Shown here: positions 44,097 to 56,999 of the stretch, piece after piece
Layout: every line of letters begins with the position of its first letter
Numbering within the stretch: position 1 is the stretch's first letter
From: Loripinus fragilis
Taxonomy: Eukaryota > Mollusca > Bivalvia > Lucinida > Lucinidae
Length of the DNA: 64,000 bases
Assembly: GCA_964019695.1 (NCBI GenBank)
Contig: OZ026526.1
Location: 12,855,754-12,919,753, forward strand
Direction: 5' to 3'
The notes under the pieces: model-generated
Databases searched by the model: none
The model's input: the letters and a program-made list of their open reading frames with translations, nothing else
What the model was told of the DNA's origin: nothing
Made by a program: the position numbers and the translations under genes

Positions 44097-47000
44097 ATAA
44101 AACGTAACATACGTAACGCAGAAACCTATCTCACAGATGTCTGCAATTAGTGTTTATGTCTAGGTCAAACATTTAAAGCTCAAATAAGTTCATTGATACT
44201 ATTGGATAATATCCTATTAGGGTTAGTGTGTCTTGGTTGGTCTTTCGGTGACAAAGGCTCTTGATAAGGTTATTCAACGATGTAAGCATGCTACGCACGC
44301 AGCTGTCATTCACCACATTGGATCAGCTGACAGCTTCAGTGTATACCCAGTCTTTCATCATTTAATTAGAGGCCATGTCTCATGTTTTGAGAAATTACAT
44401 CACGAAAGATTTATCTAATACAAATTTACAAACATAATTAATTGTTTTAATATTTCTGATTTGCATGCTGTAGAAAACAATCCCTTAGTTGAGATGATCG
44501 CCATCCTAGCATATAATGAATCTGTTTTTCAACCATATCAGTTTGCTTAAACAGTGATTTGTTGCATATAAGGGTTGTCTTTAAATTACAGTATCATATT
44601 ACATGTATTAACCAGTGCAATATACGAGATTAGCTAGCACTTGTAACTGGCAACATACAGTACTAAATATTTGTAATCTTAATATGGCACTACACTGAAA
44701 ATTAAATGGAAATGATTTCCTTTCACTGTAGACAAGACAGCCCTCGAACAATGTTAGTATTAACAAATGGGTACAAGAATCAGTCAGTTTATGACTAAAA
44801 TGCTGTCTACAGGCTGCTATCCGCAGTATTATTCACATTTTCGGGTAGCGCCGCATACAATAAGCCTAATTCAGTAAATCTTTGAAACCAACAAACTGAC
44901 CATAAGTCTCAAACTTTTCATTTCATAGATCATGTGCAAACATGAATAATTGTTACAAATAACTCCGACAGTGCAAAAATAAACAACACAAAACTACATT
45001 ATTAACAATGTAAGAAAACCAATAGCTGTGTGTTAGTTGTGACACCTTTTTTTCATGTGAGAATCATTAGACAACTTAATCTCTGAGCTTCAGAGATTCA
45101 AACCATGTTGCTTAATTTTGTTGTGTCATGTTTATGATTCAAGTTGTTACTCCTGAAAATGGACTTTCAAAAAGATTTAATAATTGACAAACGATTTGCA
45201 ATTAATGTTAGCATGAAATATCTTTATAGCTTTGTAATTAGTGTTACCACATACTATGTTTTTCAGTCTATGAGTATGGCTTTACCTAAACTTTTCTTAA
45301 TTAACAAACAAAATAATTTCTTTCAAAGTTGCTGTATAATATAATAAAATAATAAGCATTACAATATGATATAAAAGAATCGTGCTTAACAAAAGTAGAG
45401 AAGATTGCGATTGTGACAGATGAAACATTGTTGTTATTTGTTTTCAATATGTAATTGCCAACAGTGATAACTAAATGTATTAAGCAGTTAAGCTAGATCT
45501 ACAAAATATCAGGTACGTTTGGATATAAACCATACTACTTCTGTTCTGATAAAAACTTTATTTATAAATATTATGTTTGCAGTCTTTAAAAAATTAGTTA
45601 GAAATTTTAGATTACATGTATAGAAAAATGCAGTCAAGACCTAAAATCTTCTGTGTCTATTCTTCACAGTACCGTTGGTTAGTCTGCAGTCTGCGATTGT
45701 GACATTTCCTGGTCATCCTCACTTTTTAGCAAACATAGTTTTTTTTCAAGCCTGATAAAATACTTCTAATGGCAAAAAGAGCCAGAACTTGCAGGAAAAT
45801 ATATTAAAGCTAAAATAATGGCAGTGTGCTGTTACATATGTTATGGACTTACCTTACATATACATTTAATGTAAAGGGTATATGGCTTGTAAAACAGCTA
45901 ATTATCAAATTTGACCTATCTGTAAGCCATTCGTTCTTGGTAAAAGAAGGCTTAAACAGAACTTTATTAGTTTTAAGATTTGCCTTTCTCTGTATAAAAT
46001 CAAAAAAGCCCTGCTCTGGAAGGCACTGCGCACTATCATCTCAGCCACCAGATACAGTAAATATAGCTTTGATATTTTTACTTTTGATTTTTAATTGATA
46101 TTAGGTATCTTCAGTCCAATATTTGAATCATGAAGTAAATATCATATATATTGCCATGAACCATTGACAAAAAATGCAAAGTAGCAGAACCAAACATACA
46201 AAACTCTTATATTAGTGTTTATTTAGAATAATTTGTCTGTAATTGAAGTGATTAAAAACATATTGAGAGTAGACTTTAATTTTACCTTGCGCGTAATCAA
46301 CAGGCAAAAAAATGAGTCTATTCTCCACCATTTCTATTATCTTTATCCATTTATACAAAACATCATTTTGTCACCTACGTTACTTTATTTATATATTGAC
46401 AGAAATTAAATATCCATGGTAGTTAAACATGTTTGTTTAGTCGCTATTTAATTTCATTGTGAAAAAATGAAAAAAAAACAGTGCCCATCCCAGTGCGATG
46501 TAAATGGACGAAAATAAAATATGTACGCCAGTAGGTGTGAGACGCTTATAAGCATCTTGAAGCATCTAGAAATATTTATTTTACAACACTTTATTGCCTG
46601 TTGCAATTAATAAATTGCTTCAAATATGTGAAAATGAAAATTCATTATTAGAATCGAAATCTTTATGAAACATTTATGGTTGTGGAACATGGTTTCGTCT
46701 GATATGCAATCTTTTAAGATATTATCTGCAATTCCATAAAAATGTAACATAAGTAACTCTGGAGAGCAGAAGAACATATCACAGATGTTTGCACTTGATA
46801 TTTTTGTCTAGCTGAAACGTGTAAAGCTCAAATAATTTCATTAATACTATTGGAAAATATCCTATAGGTGTTGTCTTTTTTGTTGGTATTTTAATGGTAT
46901 TAGGGTAACATTGATTACAGGCCTTTTACAGACGACTGACCAAAGAAAACTTAGAAAAACATGGGTTTCTAAGGCTCAAGGACATGTCTCTGACTGAGAA

Positions 47001-47390
47001 TAGTAACCAAGCTTTTCTTCCTGGGGTTGGGGAACATGGTTCATTCTTTTATGCAATCTCTAAATTCATTATCTGCAATTTTGTATAAAATGTAACGTAT
47101 GTAACACTGATGAGCAGAAATATATCTCACAGGTGTCTGCTATTGATGTTTATGACACGATCAACTATTTAGAGCTCAAATCATTTCATTAATACTTTTG
47201 TAAAATATCTTATTAGTCTTGTATTTTGAGTACTACTATTTTCAATGTTAGTAGGGTAACGTTGATTACAGGCCAATTACAGAAAGCTGGCCACAGAAAA
47301 CTTAGTCAAACATGGGTTTCTTAGGCCCCAAGACATGTCCCTAACTGAAAATAGTAACCAAGTTTTTCTTCCTGAGGGGTGCAACAAACT
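44097..47390 (+). repeat. three dispersed copies of a roughly 130-300 bp block
   Basis: Blocks starting ATAAAACGTAACATACGTAA (44097), AAAAATGTAACATAAGTAAC (46738) and ATAAAATGTAACGTATGTAA (47085) share ATCTCACAGATGTCTGC and TTCATTAATACTATTGG. The latter two also share a GTAACGTTGATTACAGGCC and CATGGGTTTCTTAGG extension. No coding content. Confidence 0.55.
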
Positions 47391-47879
47391 CGCAAAATAG
47401 CCCCTAGCCCCTAGACCAAACACATTGTTTGCAATATTTGCTATCAAAGATTATATATGATTAGAGACCAGACGCCAATTGTCGTAAATGCATGGTGCAT
47501 AAGTAATAAAGCCCCTGGCCAATACAAGAATTTTACCTGAGACTTAAATAAGATCACACAAAACCCAAAACAAATTAATAGCACATAGCAAATATTCTAA
47601 AAAGACAGGACAGATCAGTCCACTCTGGATACACATGGCTTTTTTGTTCATGTCAGGAGGCTGTAGCTCATTTGTTCTCAAACTGAATTATTCAGTCTCC
47701 ATAGTGATATAAATTAGTATGTGTATGTACGTCATCGACATTCTAGCAAGTTCCTTATGTGGTTGATAGCTTTATTTCTCCGTTCCCTTCTATTCTAACT
47801 TCTGGCTCGTAGGTTGGGCGCCTGTAGAAATAAAGGACAACATAGATTCTACCCATAAATTTATATATACTCTCAGAGA

Positions 47880-49630
47880 AAGCAATAATTGATTCTTATA
47901 AATCTAAACGCCCCTCAAAGCAATGATTGATTTTTATATTCTAAACGCCCCTCGCAGCAATGATTGATTCTTATATTCTAAACACCCCTCAGAACAATGG
48001 CTGATTCTTATATTCTAAATGTCCCTCGCAGCAATGATTGATTCTTATATTCTAAACACCCCTCAGAACAATGGCTGATTCTTATATTCTAAATGCCCCT
48101 CGCAGCAATGATTGATTCTTATATTCTAAACACCCCTCAGAACAATGGCTGATTCTTATATTTTAAATGCCCCTCGCAGCAATGATTGATTCTTATATTC
48201 TAAACACCCCTCAGAACAATGGCTGATTCTTATATTCTAAATGCCCCTCGCAGCAATGATTGATTCTTATATTCTAAACACCCCTCAGAACAATGGCTGA
48301 TTCTTATATTCTAAATGCCCCTCAAAGCAATGACTGATTCTTTAATATATTCTAAACGCCCCTCGCAGCAATAATTGATTCTTACATTCTAAACGCCCCT
48401 CAAAGCAATGACTGGTTCTTCTTGCAGCAATGATTGATTCTTATATTCTAAATGCCCCTGAAAGCAATGACTGATTCTTATATTCTAAACACCCCTCAGA
48501 ACAATGGCTGATTCTTATATTCTAAATGCCCCTCCCAGCAATAATTGATTCTTATATTCTAAACGCTCCTCAAAGCAATGTCTGATTCTTTAATATATTC
48601 TGAACGCCCCTTGCAGCAATGACTGATTCTTATTTTTTTAAACGCCCCGTCAAAGCAATGACTAATTCTTATATTCTAAACGCCCCCACAAAGCAATGAC
48701 TGATTCTTATATTCTAAACGCCCCTCCCAGCAATGACTGATTCTTATATTCTAAACGCCCCTCAAAGCAATGACAGATTCTTATATTCTAAACACCCCTC
48801 AGAACAATGGCTGATTCTTATATTCTAAATGCCCCTCCCAGCAATAATTGATTCTTATATTCTAAACGCCCCTCAAAGCAATGACTGATTCTTTAATATA
48901 TTCTAAACGCCTCTTGCAGCAATGATTGATTCTTACATTCGAAACGCCCAAAGCAGCAATAATGATTCTTAAATTCTAAACGCCCCTCGCAGCAATAATT
49001 GATTCTTATATTCTAAACGCCCATCAAAGCATTGACTAATTCTATAGTACATTCTAAACGCCCCTCGCAGCAATGACTGATTCTTATATTCTAAATGCCC
49101 CTCAAAGCAATGACTGATTCTTATATTTTGAACGCCCATCAAAGCATGACTGATTCTTACATTCTAAAAGCCCCTCACAGCAATAAACAATTTCTATATT
49201 CTAAACGCTCCTCAAAGCAATGACTGATTCTTCGATACAGTCTAAACGCCCCTCGCAGCAATAATTGATTCTTATATTCTAAACGCCCATCAAAGCAATG
49301 ACTAATTCTTTAAAACATTCTAAACGCCCCTCGCAGCAATGACTGATTCTTATATTCTAAATGCCCCTCAAAGCAATGACTGATTCTTATATTTTGAACG
49401 CCCGTCAAAGCATGACTGATTCTTACATTCTAAAAGCCCCTCACAGCAATAATCAATTTCTATATTCTAAACGCTCCTCAAAGCAATGGCTGATTCTTCC
49501 ATATAGTCTAAATGCCCCTCGCAGCAATGACTGAGCCCCCTCAAAACAAAGACTGTTGTTATATTTTAAACGCTCCTCAAAGCAATGACTGATTCTTATA
49601 TTTTAAACGTCTCTCACAGCAATAACTATT
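47880..49630 (+). repeat. 37-bp minisatellite with higher-order units
   Basis: About 45 units of the type GATTCTTATATTCTAAACGC followed by CCCTC-CAGCAATGA. Between 47900 and 48310 two variants alternate (CACCCCTCAGAACAATGGCT and TGCCCCTCGCAGCAATGATT) as a 74-bp dimer repeated about six times. Around 49040-49540 a larger unit of about 255 bp is duplicated. Confidence 0.9.
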
Positions 49631-49806
49631 TCTTAAATTGTTATTACCGTCCTACAAATCAATGATGATTTCTTATGTCACAAAAGCCTTACAACAAATA
49701 CTGGCTGTTTTTTATATTCTAAATGTCCCTGAAATCAATGACAAATCAGTGACAATTTCTAATGTTTTAACGTCCCTAAAATCAATGACGTCTTCTTTTA
49801 TTCAAA

Positions 49807-51788
49807 CAGTTAGGCACATCCGTTCGAACGAGATATAATATGTCGATCTAGATATGACCACTTGTAATATATCCAGAACGAAATATGTTATGTCAATCGA
49901 CATATCCCATATATTTCGATCGAAATATAGTTTTTTCTCAAACCGCACACGTGGTCTTTCTTGTGTCATGCGCAGTCCCGTATCGATTTGCGCATAGCGC
50001 GAAATTTTGAATTCGAAAGAAACAATTTATACCTACAAAAAAGCCAGCGTCATGGGTAAGTTCACCAGGGAAATTTTATACAAAATAGTGTCGAAAGTTC
50101 TCGTCCTCCAATGCTGAAGTAAATCTAAATAACGTTTCAAATATTCCACTCGACACATTGTTTGTCACGGTTAGAAACCTGGATACATCACCCTGGTCCG
50201 TCATTACATTACAGGCACCGAATAAAACCTACAGGTTTCGTAATTTTAACGTATAGGTTATGAATAAAATGGAGAAAAAAGATTGTGGCGAATCCTTAAG
50301 AGTACATTCAATGTTAAGGTTTTCAATTATGCTAATAGCCTTACGAACCCCACAAATTATGATTAATTTTATTTGGAATATCTAGAAACGTCCCTGTTGA
50401 GGCATACGCAAGAAATGCAATATCTACTGGGACCAGCCAGTGCTGATTTCACTTTCTGAAGTATGAAATGTCCCTAGAATACCGGCAAACGTATATTCTA
50501 GGAACATACATATGCTAGTTTCATTATGTGAACATGGAACTGTACATGTATAAATAACTGACCATCATAAAGATTTAGCCCGCCCGCGAAACAAATAAAC
50601 TGTATTAAGATATTGCCATTTATTGCTACAATGTTGATGACATCGAACATCGAACAAACAACAAACTCTTTTTTTTATTATTGCCCCCCCCCCCCCCCTC
50701 ACCACGCACGCGCGCGCTCACAGTGGCGACAACTTCTGAGACTTCGCACTCACTCGCTCTACGAGAGAGGCATGTACATGTTAATGTTGCGATGGACAGG
50801 CAATTTGTGCAAACCCTGATCAGACTGCTCTTTCGGGAGCAGGCTGAGGCGGGTCTACGGTGATTGACAGACCTATCATTTCAAATATCTAGTCAAATAG
50901 CGCACACACAAAAAACTTCCACGCCACTAAAGTATTTTAGTATTAATTCGAAAACACCTCGCCTATAGCCAATGCTAAAAAATCGTGTCATGAACCAACA
51001 AAGTCGCAGTTTTGAAAGCGCAAGGAAAGCGCGCGCTATATCTGACGTCAATCTCCACTGCAAAATGACGTCAGTCATTACGTTAGACGGTGTAACTTGA
51101 AAGACTTTACAAATACATATCAGCATACATGCGAAACAGTTCAACTATTACAGGATTTCTTCAGTGCAGTGGCGGAAAGTTGGAAGAGGCTGAAGACTTC
51201 AATGTGTTTTCGTCGTTTATTGCGTGTTCGAATCGAAATAGATCAGCTCTAGATAGCGCGATCGTGATTTTATCTTCTTTACAACTGACCTCCAAATAAT
51301 GAATTATCACTCAACAATTCATTGCAAGAGCTGGTCTATTTCTTAAATACAGTTTAGCTTAACGTTGATATCGATACAAAAAGGCTTATGTTTATGTAGT
51401 TTTGTTACAGACAAGCAGGCAGACAGACAGATAGATTTTGCTGCTCGAGAGCACAGAGCTGGCAACACTGTATGTCGATGAACTGTCTTCAAATCTGTCG
51501 GTGAACTGTCATCAAAATGTATGTCAGTGAACTGTCTTGTCGCATCTGATATAAACGCCTTAAAAATATCAAGTTAACTGAAATATCCTAAACTTATATG
51601 TCGTTTTAGATATAATATTTCAAATGAAATATAGATATCCGGATGTAGAGTTATATGTATCTCGAAGGAGATATTATATCTAAGTTGAAATATAGTGTGT
51701 TATATCTCGATTAAGATATGTTATTTTGAATTAGATATTATATTTGGACCGACATAATATATCTCGTTCGAACGGATGTGCCTAACTG
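49807..51788. mobile_element. 1,982-bp TIR element inserted in minisatellite
   Basis: Ends CAGTTAGGCACATCCGTTCG and complement (about 39 bp of inverted repeat, 49807-49845 and 51750-51788), flanked by TCAAA on both sides (49802-49806 and 51789-51793). Subterminal zones are full of ATAT...TCGA/CTCGA palindromic motifs. No transposase is visible; open frames inside are short and unsupported. Contains a poly-C tract near 50684-50699. Non-autonomous, superfamily uncertain. Confidence 0.85.
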
Positions 51789-51793
51789 TCAAA

Positions 51794-52140
51794 CGCGCCT
51801 CTCACCAATCGCAGATTCTTATATTCTAGACGCCGCCACATCAATGGCATATTCATCGCTCGCACCAATGCCCAATTCTTATATTCTAAACGCCGCCACA
51901 TCAATGGCATATTCATCGCTCGCACCAATGCCCAATTCTTATATTCTAAACGCCGCCACATCAATGGCATATTCATCGCTCGCACCAATGCCCAATTCTT
52001 ATATTCTAAACGCCGCCACATCAATGGCATATTCATCGCTCACACCAATGCCCAATTCTTCTAAAAGCCAATCTTACCAATTACTGATCCCTACGCTCTA
52101 AACGCTTTTGACACAAATGGCTGATTCTTGCAATCTAAAA
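51794..52140 (+). repeat. 60-bp minisatellite
   Basis: Four nearly identical 60-bp units (from about 51810) containing TTCTTATATTCTAAACGCCG and CATCAATGGCATATTCATCG. The TTCTTATATTCTAAACGC core is shared with the 37-bp array on the other side of the insertion. Periodic open frames on both strands are artefacts. Confidence 0.9.
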
Positions 52141-52527
52141 GCCCTTTTTCAATCTCTAGAAGAATTTGGCACTTGTGTGAGGGGCGTTTAAAATATAAAA
52201 TTAGATTCTATTATGTATGTGAGGGTTGGATAGAAAAGTCCTTCTCGAGGATCAGCGTTTGGCATCACGAGGCCTGTTGAAAGATGACAACCGGTGATCT
52301 CCGATCTCGAAGGACTGATTTTTTTTTATCCCATCCTCACACTAATAATGCTCATCATTCAATTGTTTTTTTATGATAAACCAGAACTGCAGTTCCTGAA
52401 CACTTTAAGATGTAATATGATGACATCGGTTCAAAATTACATTGGCATCACTTGAGGCAAGGTAACAAGTCAGTTACATTCCTATCCGTATCAAAGGACT
52501 ACCATGATGAGGTTTATTATATTATTT

Positions 52528-53082
52528 GACTTTTCGCTTACTGTAAAGGCGGCGTCTCATGAATGCGTAATTAGGACTGGTCAACCTTGAAAATAGGTAA
52601 AAGCTGAAAATGAGACGTGGTTTTATTCAAAAGTAACTGTATCATCTTGCGCCATTATCTCAGTATAGACGCAAAACACATTATTTAGTCCTTAAAACGC
52701 CAGCAAAATAATTGCATCTGAAAATGTCTATTTAACATAAGCATAGATGCAAACATTGTGGACCCAGATCAGACTGCTCCTACAGGAGCAGTCTGATCTG
52801 GGTCCACACTGTTTGTATATAAGGCTTCAAATATTTTAATGGACGACAAAAACATACATTTTGTGATTATGCGCTTTAAGGGTTAATAAATGTGAGTTCA
52901 GTGTGAATATATACGGTTAGGATTTTCATGAAATGCACGCACGTTTGCGCCGCCCAAACAACTTATTATTTCTTCACCAAATTATAAATAGAACCTGATT
53001 TCCCTTCCTTAGCAGATGGAATAGCCGAACCACACCCAGATATGAATATTAAAGTTGCCGCCTTTACAGTAAGCGAAAAGTC
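52528..53082. mobile_element. MITE family C with nested MITE B
   Basis: 26-bp perfect inverted ends beginning GACTTTTCGCTTACTGTAAA (52528) and ending in the complement at 53082. A family B MITE sits inside at 52684-52887. Confidence 0.85.
52684..52887. mobile_element. MITE family B, copy 2 (nested)
   Basis: Ends AGTCCTTAAAACGCC and GCGCTTTAAGGGTTAAT, with the central palindrome CAGACTGCTCCTACAGGAGC. It matches 5471-5713 in design and is younger than the family C MITE that contains it. Confidence 0.8.
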
Positions 53083-53202
53083 TAGTAATTATATCGTGCA
53101 GTTAACGCACGTGCGTAATGAAAATCGTACACATTCAAGGAAAATCAACTATCAGTGTGGTAAATTACTTTGTATACCATAAGGGCCTGCTCTTAAAGAA
53201 AA

Positions 53203-53235
53203 GAATTCGCTCCCTTTGAGAGCGAATTCTTTCCT
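53203..53235. repeat. short palindrome
   Basis: AAGAATTCGCTCCCTTTGAG followed by AGCGAATTCTTT forms a 13-bp-arm hairpin. Its role is unknown. Confidence 0.5.
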
Positions 53236-53489
53236 TCACGAGAAGTCCGAGTTTTGAAAAGGGGCACAACTGATGAACCCTTTTCAATATTCTTCATTTG
53301 CAGTGCGTAACTATAACAGGGGTCTGGCAACGCCCTTACTGTACTGGTGATTGATAGACAATTGTAGAATTTACATACCTGTCCCTCTTACAACCTGAAA
53401 AAGAACAAAAATTAAAATCAACAAATTATGATCACATATCAACCTATCAAATGACAATATACATTTGCTCCGAAATCAAAGATGGTGGT

Positions 53490-53690
53490 GTTCGTGGTGT
53501 AGGGGATAAACCTATGTCTTGTAAACCAGGGGTCGCAGGTTCGATTCCCGGCTTCTCCCAGTCTGCCGGATGAGACTTTAAGCTGTTGACCCGTCTTCTG
53601 AGACGCTTTAAAACCAGAACCACTGCCAGTTGAGCCTTCGGGAGTTCCTGGACATAGAACCACAAATACTATAAACCCACCCGGCCAGTA
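53490..53690 (+). repeat. tRNA-Thr-derived SINE
   Basis: tRNA-like head with A box (GTGGTGTAGGGGAT), anticodon loop CTTGTAA (TGT, Thr-like) and B box (GGTTCGATTCC). A CCGGATGAGACTTTAA core and a further roughly 100 nt follow. The acceptor stem does not pair, so this is a SINE and not a tRNA gene. Confidence 0.75.
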
Positions 53691-54033
53691 CTGGTTAAGC
53701 CAAGGAACACGGCCACAAACAAGATGGTGGTGTTCCTGTGTTTTCTTTGCTTCCAGTAGATCACATATTCAGAACTTAGTACATACAAATAGTTAACTAA
53801 AAAATACTCAGAGCTTGAAGTGCATAAAAAACTGAAAAAGAGTGATTTCAGCAAATGCAAAACTTAAACACTAAAAATTGTTCTCTAGTAACTGCAATAC
53901 GTTATGCGTTGGTTCTTTAAAGGCTAACCTCGTTTACTTAAAACGTTACATGTATGTATGTGTTTATCGAATTTTTTTACATACGATCGTTTATTTAAAT
54001 GATGCGTGAGTGTGTAAGCTAAATAATCACAGA

Positions 54034-54488
54034 CAATTTTCAGCTTCCCAAATGGTTGCTATGCGAAATTAAAACTTTAATTTCGCATAGAAACCATTTG
54101 AGAAACTTAACTTTAATTTTGCATAGAAATCGTTTGAGAAGCTTAACCTTAATTTCGCATAGAAATCGATTGAAAAGCTTTTACTTTAATTTCGCAGAGA
54201 AACCATTTGAGAAGCTTTGACTTTAATTTCGCATATAAACCATTTGAGAAGCTTAACTTTAATTTGCATGGAAACCATTCGAGAAGCTTTAACTTAATTT
54301 CGCATATAAAACATTTGAGAAGCTTTGACTTTAATTTCGCATATAAACCATTTGAGAAGCTTTGACTTTAATTTCGCATATCAACCATTTGAGAAGCTTT
54401 GACTTTAATTTCGCATAGATACCATTTGAGAAGCTTTGATTATACTTTCGCATAGAAACCATTTCATGCATTTGAGAAGCTGAAAAGT
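54034..54488. mobile_element. MITE with internal minisatellite expansion
   Basis: Outer inverted ends TTTTCAGCTTC and GAAGCTGAAAA enclose about ten copies of a 37-40 bp unit (CATTTGAGAAGCTTTGACTT plus TAATTTCGCATAGAAAC). The first unit is inverted with respect to the rest, so the element can fold back. Confidence 0.7.
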
Positions 54489-54570
54489 GTCCGTCCTTCG
54501 ACTCTTATAGAGTCGTATAGGGGACTAAGCATAAAAGAAAATAAAGTCAAGCTCTAGTAGTATATGTTAC

Positions 54571-54678
54571 CTTTCTTGCAGTATCCGTTACGGCGTAGTA
54601 ATACAAAACAGGCTCCTAGCACTATCAGAAGTATAAGGGCAAGTAGGGATGTAGAAACAATCAATGCAATCTCTGTTG
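54571..54678 (-). CDS. transmembrane exon of a membrane receptor (partial gene)
   Basis: A 108-bp exon on the - strand with acceptor ...TATTTCTTTCAG before 54678 and donor GTAACA after 54571. It encodes a single transmembrane helix: TEIALIVSTSLLALILLIV then LGACFVLL, followed by a basic stop-transfer RRNGYCKK. It lies about 2.8 kb downstream, in the direction of transcription, of the Ig-like exon at 57475-57790; the two probably belong to one single-pass Ig-superfamily receptor gene. Other exons are not found in the window. Confidence 0.65.
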
Positions 54679-55440
54679 CTGAAAGAAATAGTTTAATCTT
54701 TGATTTTTTTTTTAAATCTTAAGCAAAATGTTGTGAAAAATCGAAGGGATATTGGAGACCTTATTTACGATCATGATTTGACAAGTGAACGATTTGGTGC
54801 CAATTTGTACGCGGCAACTAAAATCACGGGTAGAACACGTGATTTTTGACGGCTTCGTATCAACATTGTGCGCGCGGACATTTTAAAACTTGCCGTCTCC
54901 ACTTCGATGGTACAATTTTCGTTAGCCCTGCGTCAATTTAGGAGGTAAGCAATTAGTACACGCGTCGAACTTTTTGCAGTTGTGTTGGTAACAAATGCAT
55001 TGCATGTTTTCACTGTAATCTCATAAAAGCATACGCTTCAACACAAATCATACCATTACATGCAAGCGGACACAATGAACTAGCTGGAGTTAAAAACTTG
55101 AATCGAAGTAAAGATGTTCGACGAGCAGGGTGTGGTCACAAAGTGATGATATTTAAATCATTACATAAGCCATTGGCTAAATCGTGAAATTTGTGCTTGC
55201 GTTTGCAACGTGTGTGTTACAGATAAAAAAGCAAAGCTTTACCACATAGGAAGACATTTTCCAAGACAGCTATACGCCCTTACTGCATCCACGGGAGCTT
55301 GAAGTTCGATCCTTACGAGTATCTCAACTATATAGCCCCAAAATCAAAAGCTCACAATGTCATTACGTAATGACATTATGAGATTTTCGGTTTTAGGGTT
55401 TAGAAGTGATATAAGGATCGAACTTCAAGCTCCTGTGCTG
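54679..55440. other. intronic spacer
   Basis: Between the Ig and TM exons. No supported gene. An inverted repeat is seen at 55295-55435: GGAGCTTGAAGTTCGATCCT and complement, with a CATTACGTAATG centre. Confidence 0.5.
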
Positions 55441-55489
55441 CAACACATATGACTTCACTTGTCATGTTTTCCCTTTCCCTTACCCTGAA

Positions 55490-56590
55490 AGCTTATAACC
55501 ACTTCCCAGTGAACCATACGTTTTTGGTGACGAAGACGTCTTTTGTAAGTTTTGGTGATGAAGACGTCCGAGACACGAGTTTCAGACGTTTATTAGCAAA
55601 ACTGACGTCTGAAGGACATTTCAAAATGTCTTGAAAACTAAATGCAAACGTGTTTGACGTCTTCAATTTGTAACGCTTTTTGGGTGACGCACACGTCTTC
55701 TGTAAAGAACGTCTCGGTCACATTCAGGAATTTACTAGCATACGTTTTTAAAACGAGTTCACTGCAGATTTATATTTTTATATAGTTTTAAACACAGTTT
55801 GAACACCAAACAAAGATGTCATTTTTTGAGATTACCATCACGTCTTAAACAGTAATTAAAACGTTATAAAACCATCCCCATGCAAGGGTTTCGTTAGGTC
55901 TTCATCATGATTTGAAAATTAGATGCAAACGTGTTTGACGTCCGCTTTTGCAGTGACGCACACGTCTTGGATAATAAAACGCCTCAGTCACGCTAAGAAT
56001 CACTAGCACACGTTTTTAAAATAATTTCACTGCAAATTTATAATATTTTGATGCAGTTGTGAACACAGTTTGAACACCAAACGAAGACGTCATTGTTTTG
56101 GGATTACCATCACATCTTAAACACAAATCAAAACGGTATAAAAGCGTCCTCGTCTTCGTGCAAGGGTTTCGCTAGGTATTCAACACGTTTTAAAAACTAA
56201 ATGCGAACGTTTTTGACGTCTTCAACTTGTAACGTTTTGTGAGTGACGAACACGTGTTATATGGAAACGTCTTCAATATTGTTAGTGGAAACGTCTCCAT
56301 CGCGTTCAGGGTACGTATATAGAAAGACAGTTACAACATTTAAAATGTTTTCCTTACAGATTTACAATGTTCCAGGGCAGGTATAGGGTTACAAAAACGT
56401 CTTGAACACTTAACAAAAAGTTACAAAAACGTGTTCATGTAGCGTTTTTATTTAGTCTTCTGCACGTTTTGAAAATGAAATCTAAAGGTTCTGGACGTTT
56501 TCAAAATGTAACGCTTTTGGGGTAACGATCACGTCTTAAACACGTTTTACCAGGGAACGTCATCGTCACGTTCAGATGACGTTGAATGGC
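55490..56590 (+). repeat. diverged roughly 285-bp tandem repeats
   Basis: About four units, each with GTGACG-ACACGTCTT, CGTTTTTAAAA, CAGATTTATA, AACACCAAA and GACGTC motifs (starts near 55640, 55920, 56190 and 56470). Strong divergence; no gene. Confidence 0.6.
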
Positions 56591-56873
56591 TCACTGGGTT
56601 GTGGTTTAAATCAACTGACAGAAATGTGCACGACCTGTGATGTGCACTTTCACTAACTAACCACGGACGGACTGACCGACGGACTCACATAGTAATTATA
56701 GTGCACACCCAAGGGCCGTGCACGATTATAGTACAGACCCACGGATCGTGCAAGACTCACATAGTGATATTTATGCAGACTCAAGGGTTGTGCAATAGAG
56801 TACAGACCCAAGAGTCGTGCAATTTTAATCTGACAAAGGACATATAGGTAAATTGCTCTAGTATATATACAAT

Positions 56874-56945
56874 ATGTGTGTGCCGAGTGGTCTAGGACGC
56901 TAACAGCCTAATGGTTCGAATCCAGGCGTGACTAATATTTTTTTT
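56874..56945 (+). repeat. tRNA-derived SINE head
   Basis: GTGTGCCGAGTGGTCTAGGA (A box) and GGTTCGAATCC (B box) only about 25 nt apart, then a T tract that would end polymerase III transcription. The shortened spacing rules out a normal tRNA. Confidence 0.6.
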
Positions 56946-56999
56946 TTAATTGTTTTGTTTTCTTTTCATTTCACTTTCATTTTCCCTGCCAATTTTAAA

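Larger units (their letters stand above)
42653..47879. other. gene-free flank right of Polinton
   Basis: No supported gene. An inverted/direct repeat of GCGACAAATGG...TCGAAAACACTGTTTCTAGCG type lies at 43380-43490. A family A MITE is at 43769-44004, and a roughly 130-bp block occurs three times (44097, 46742, 47085). Confidence 0.45.

Noticed and set aside
51778..52101. Repetitive proteins on both strands with an ILNAATSMAYSSLAPM-type unit
   Set aside because: 60-bp minisatellite whose period is a multiple of three; no start context, no domain, core shared with a non-coding array.
53490..53565. tRNA-Thr (TGT) gene
   Set aside because: A and B boxes and anticodon loop are present but the acceptor stem does not pair and a SINE core follows directly.
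56874..56945. tRNA gene
   Set aside because: The A and B boxes are too close and no cloverleaf can be formed.
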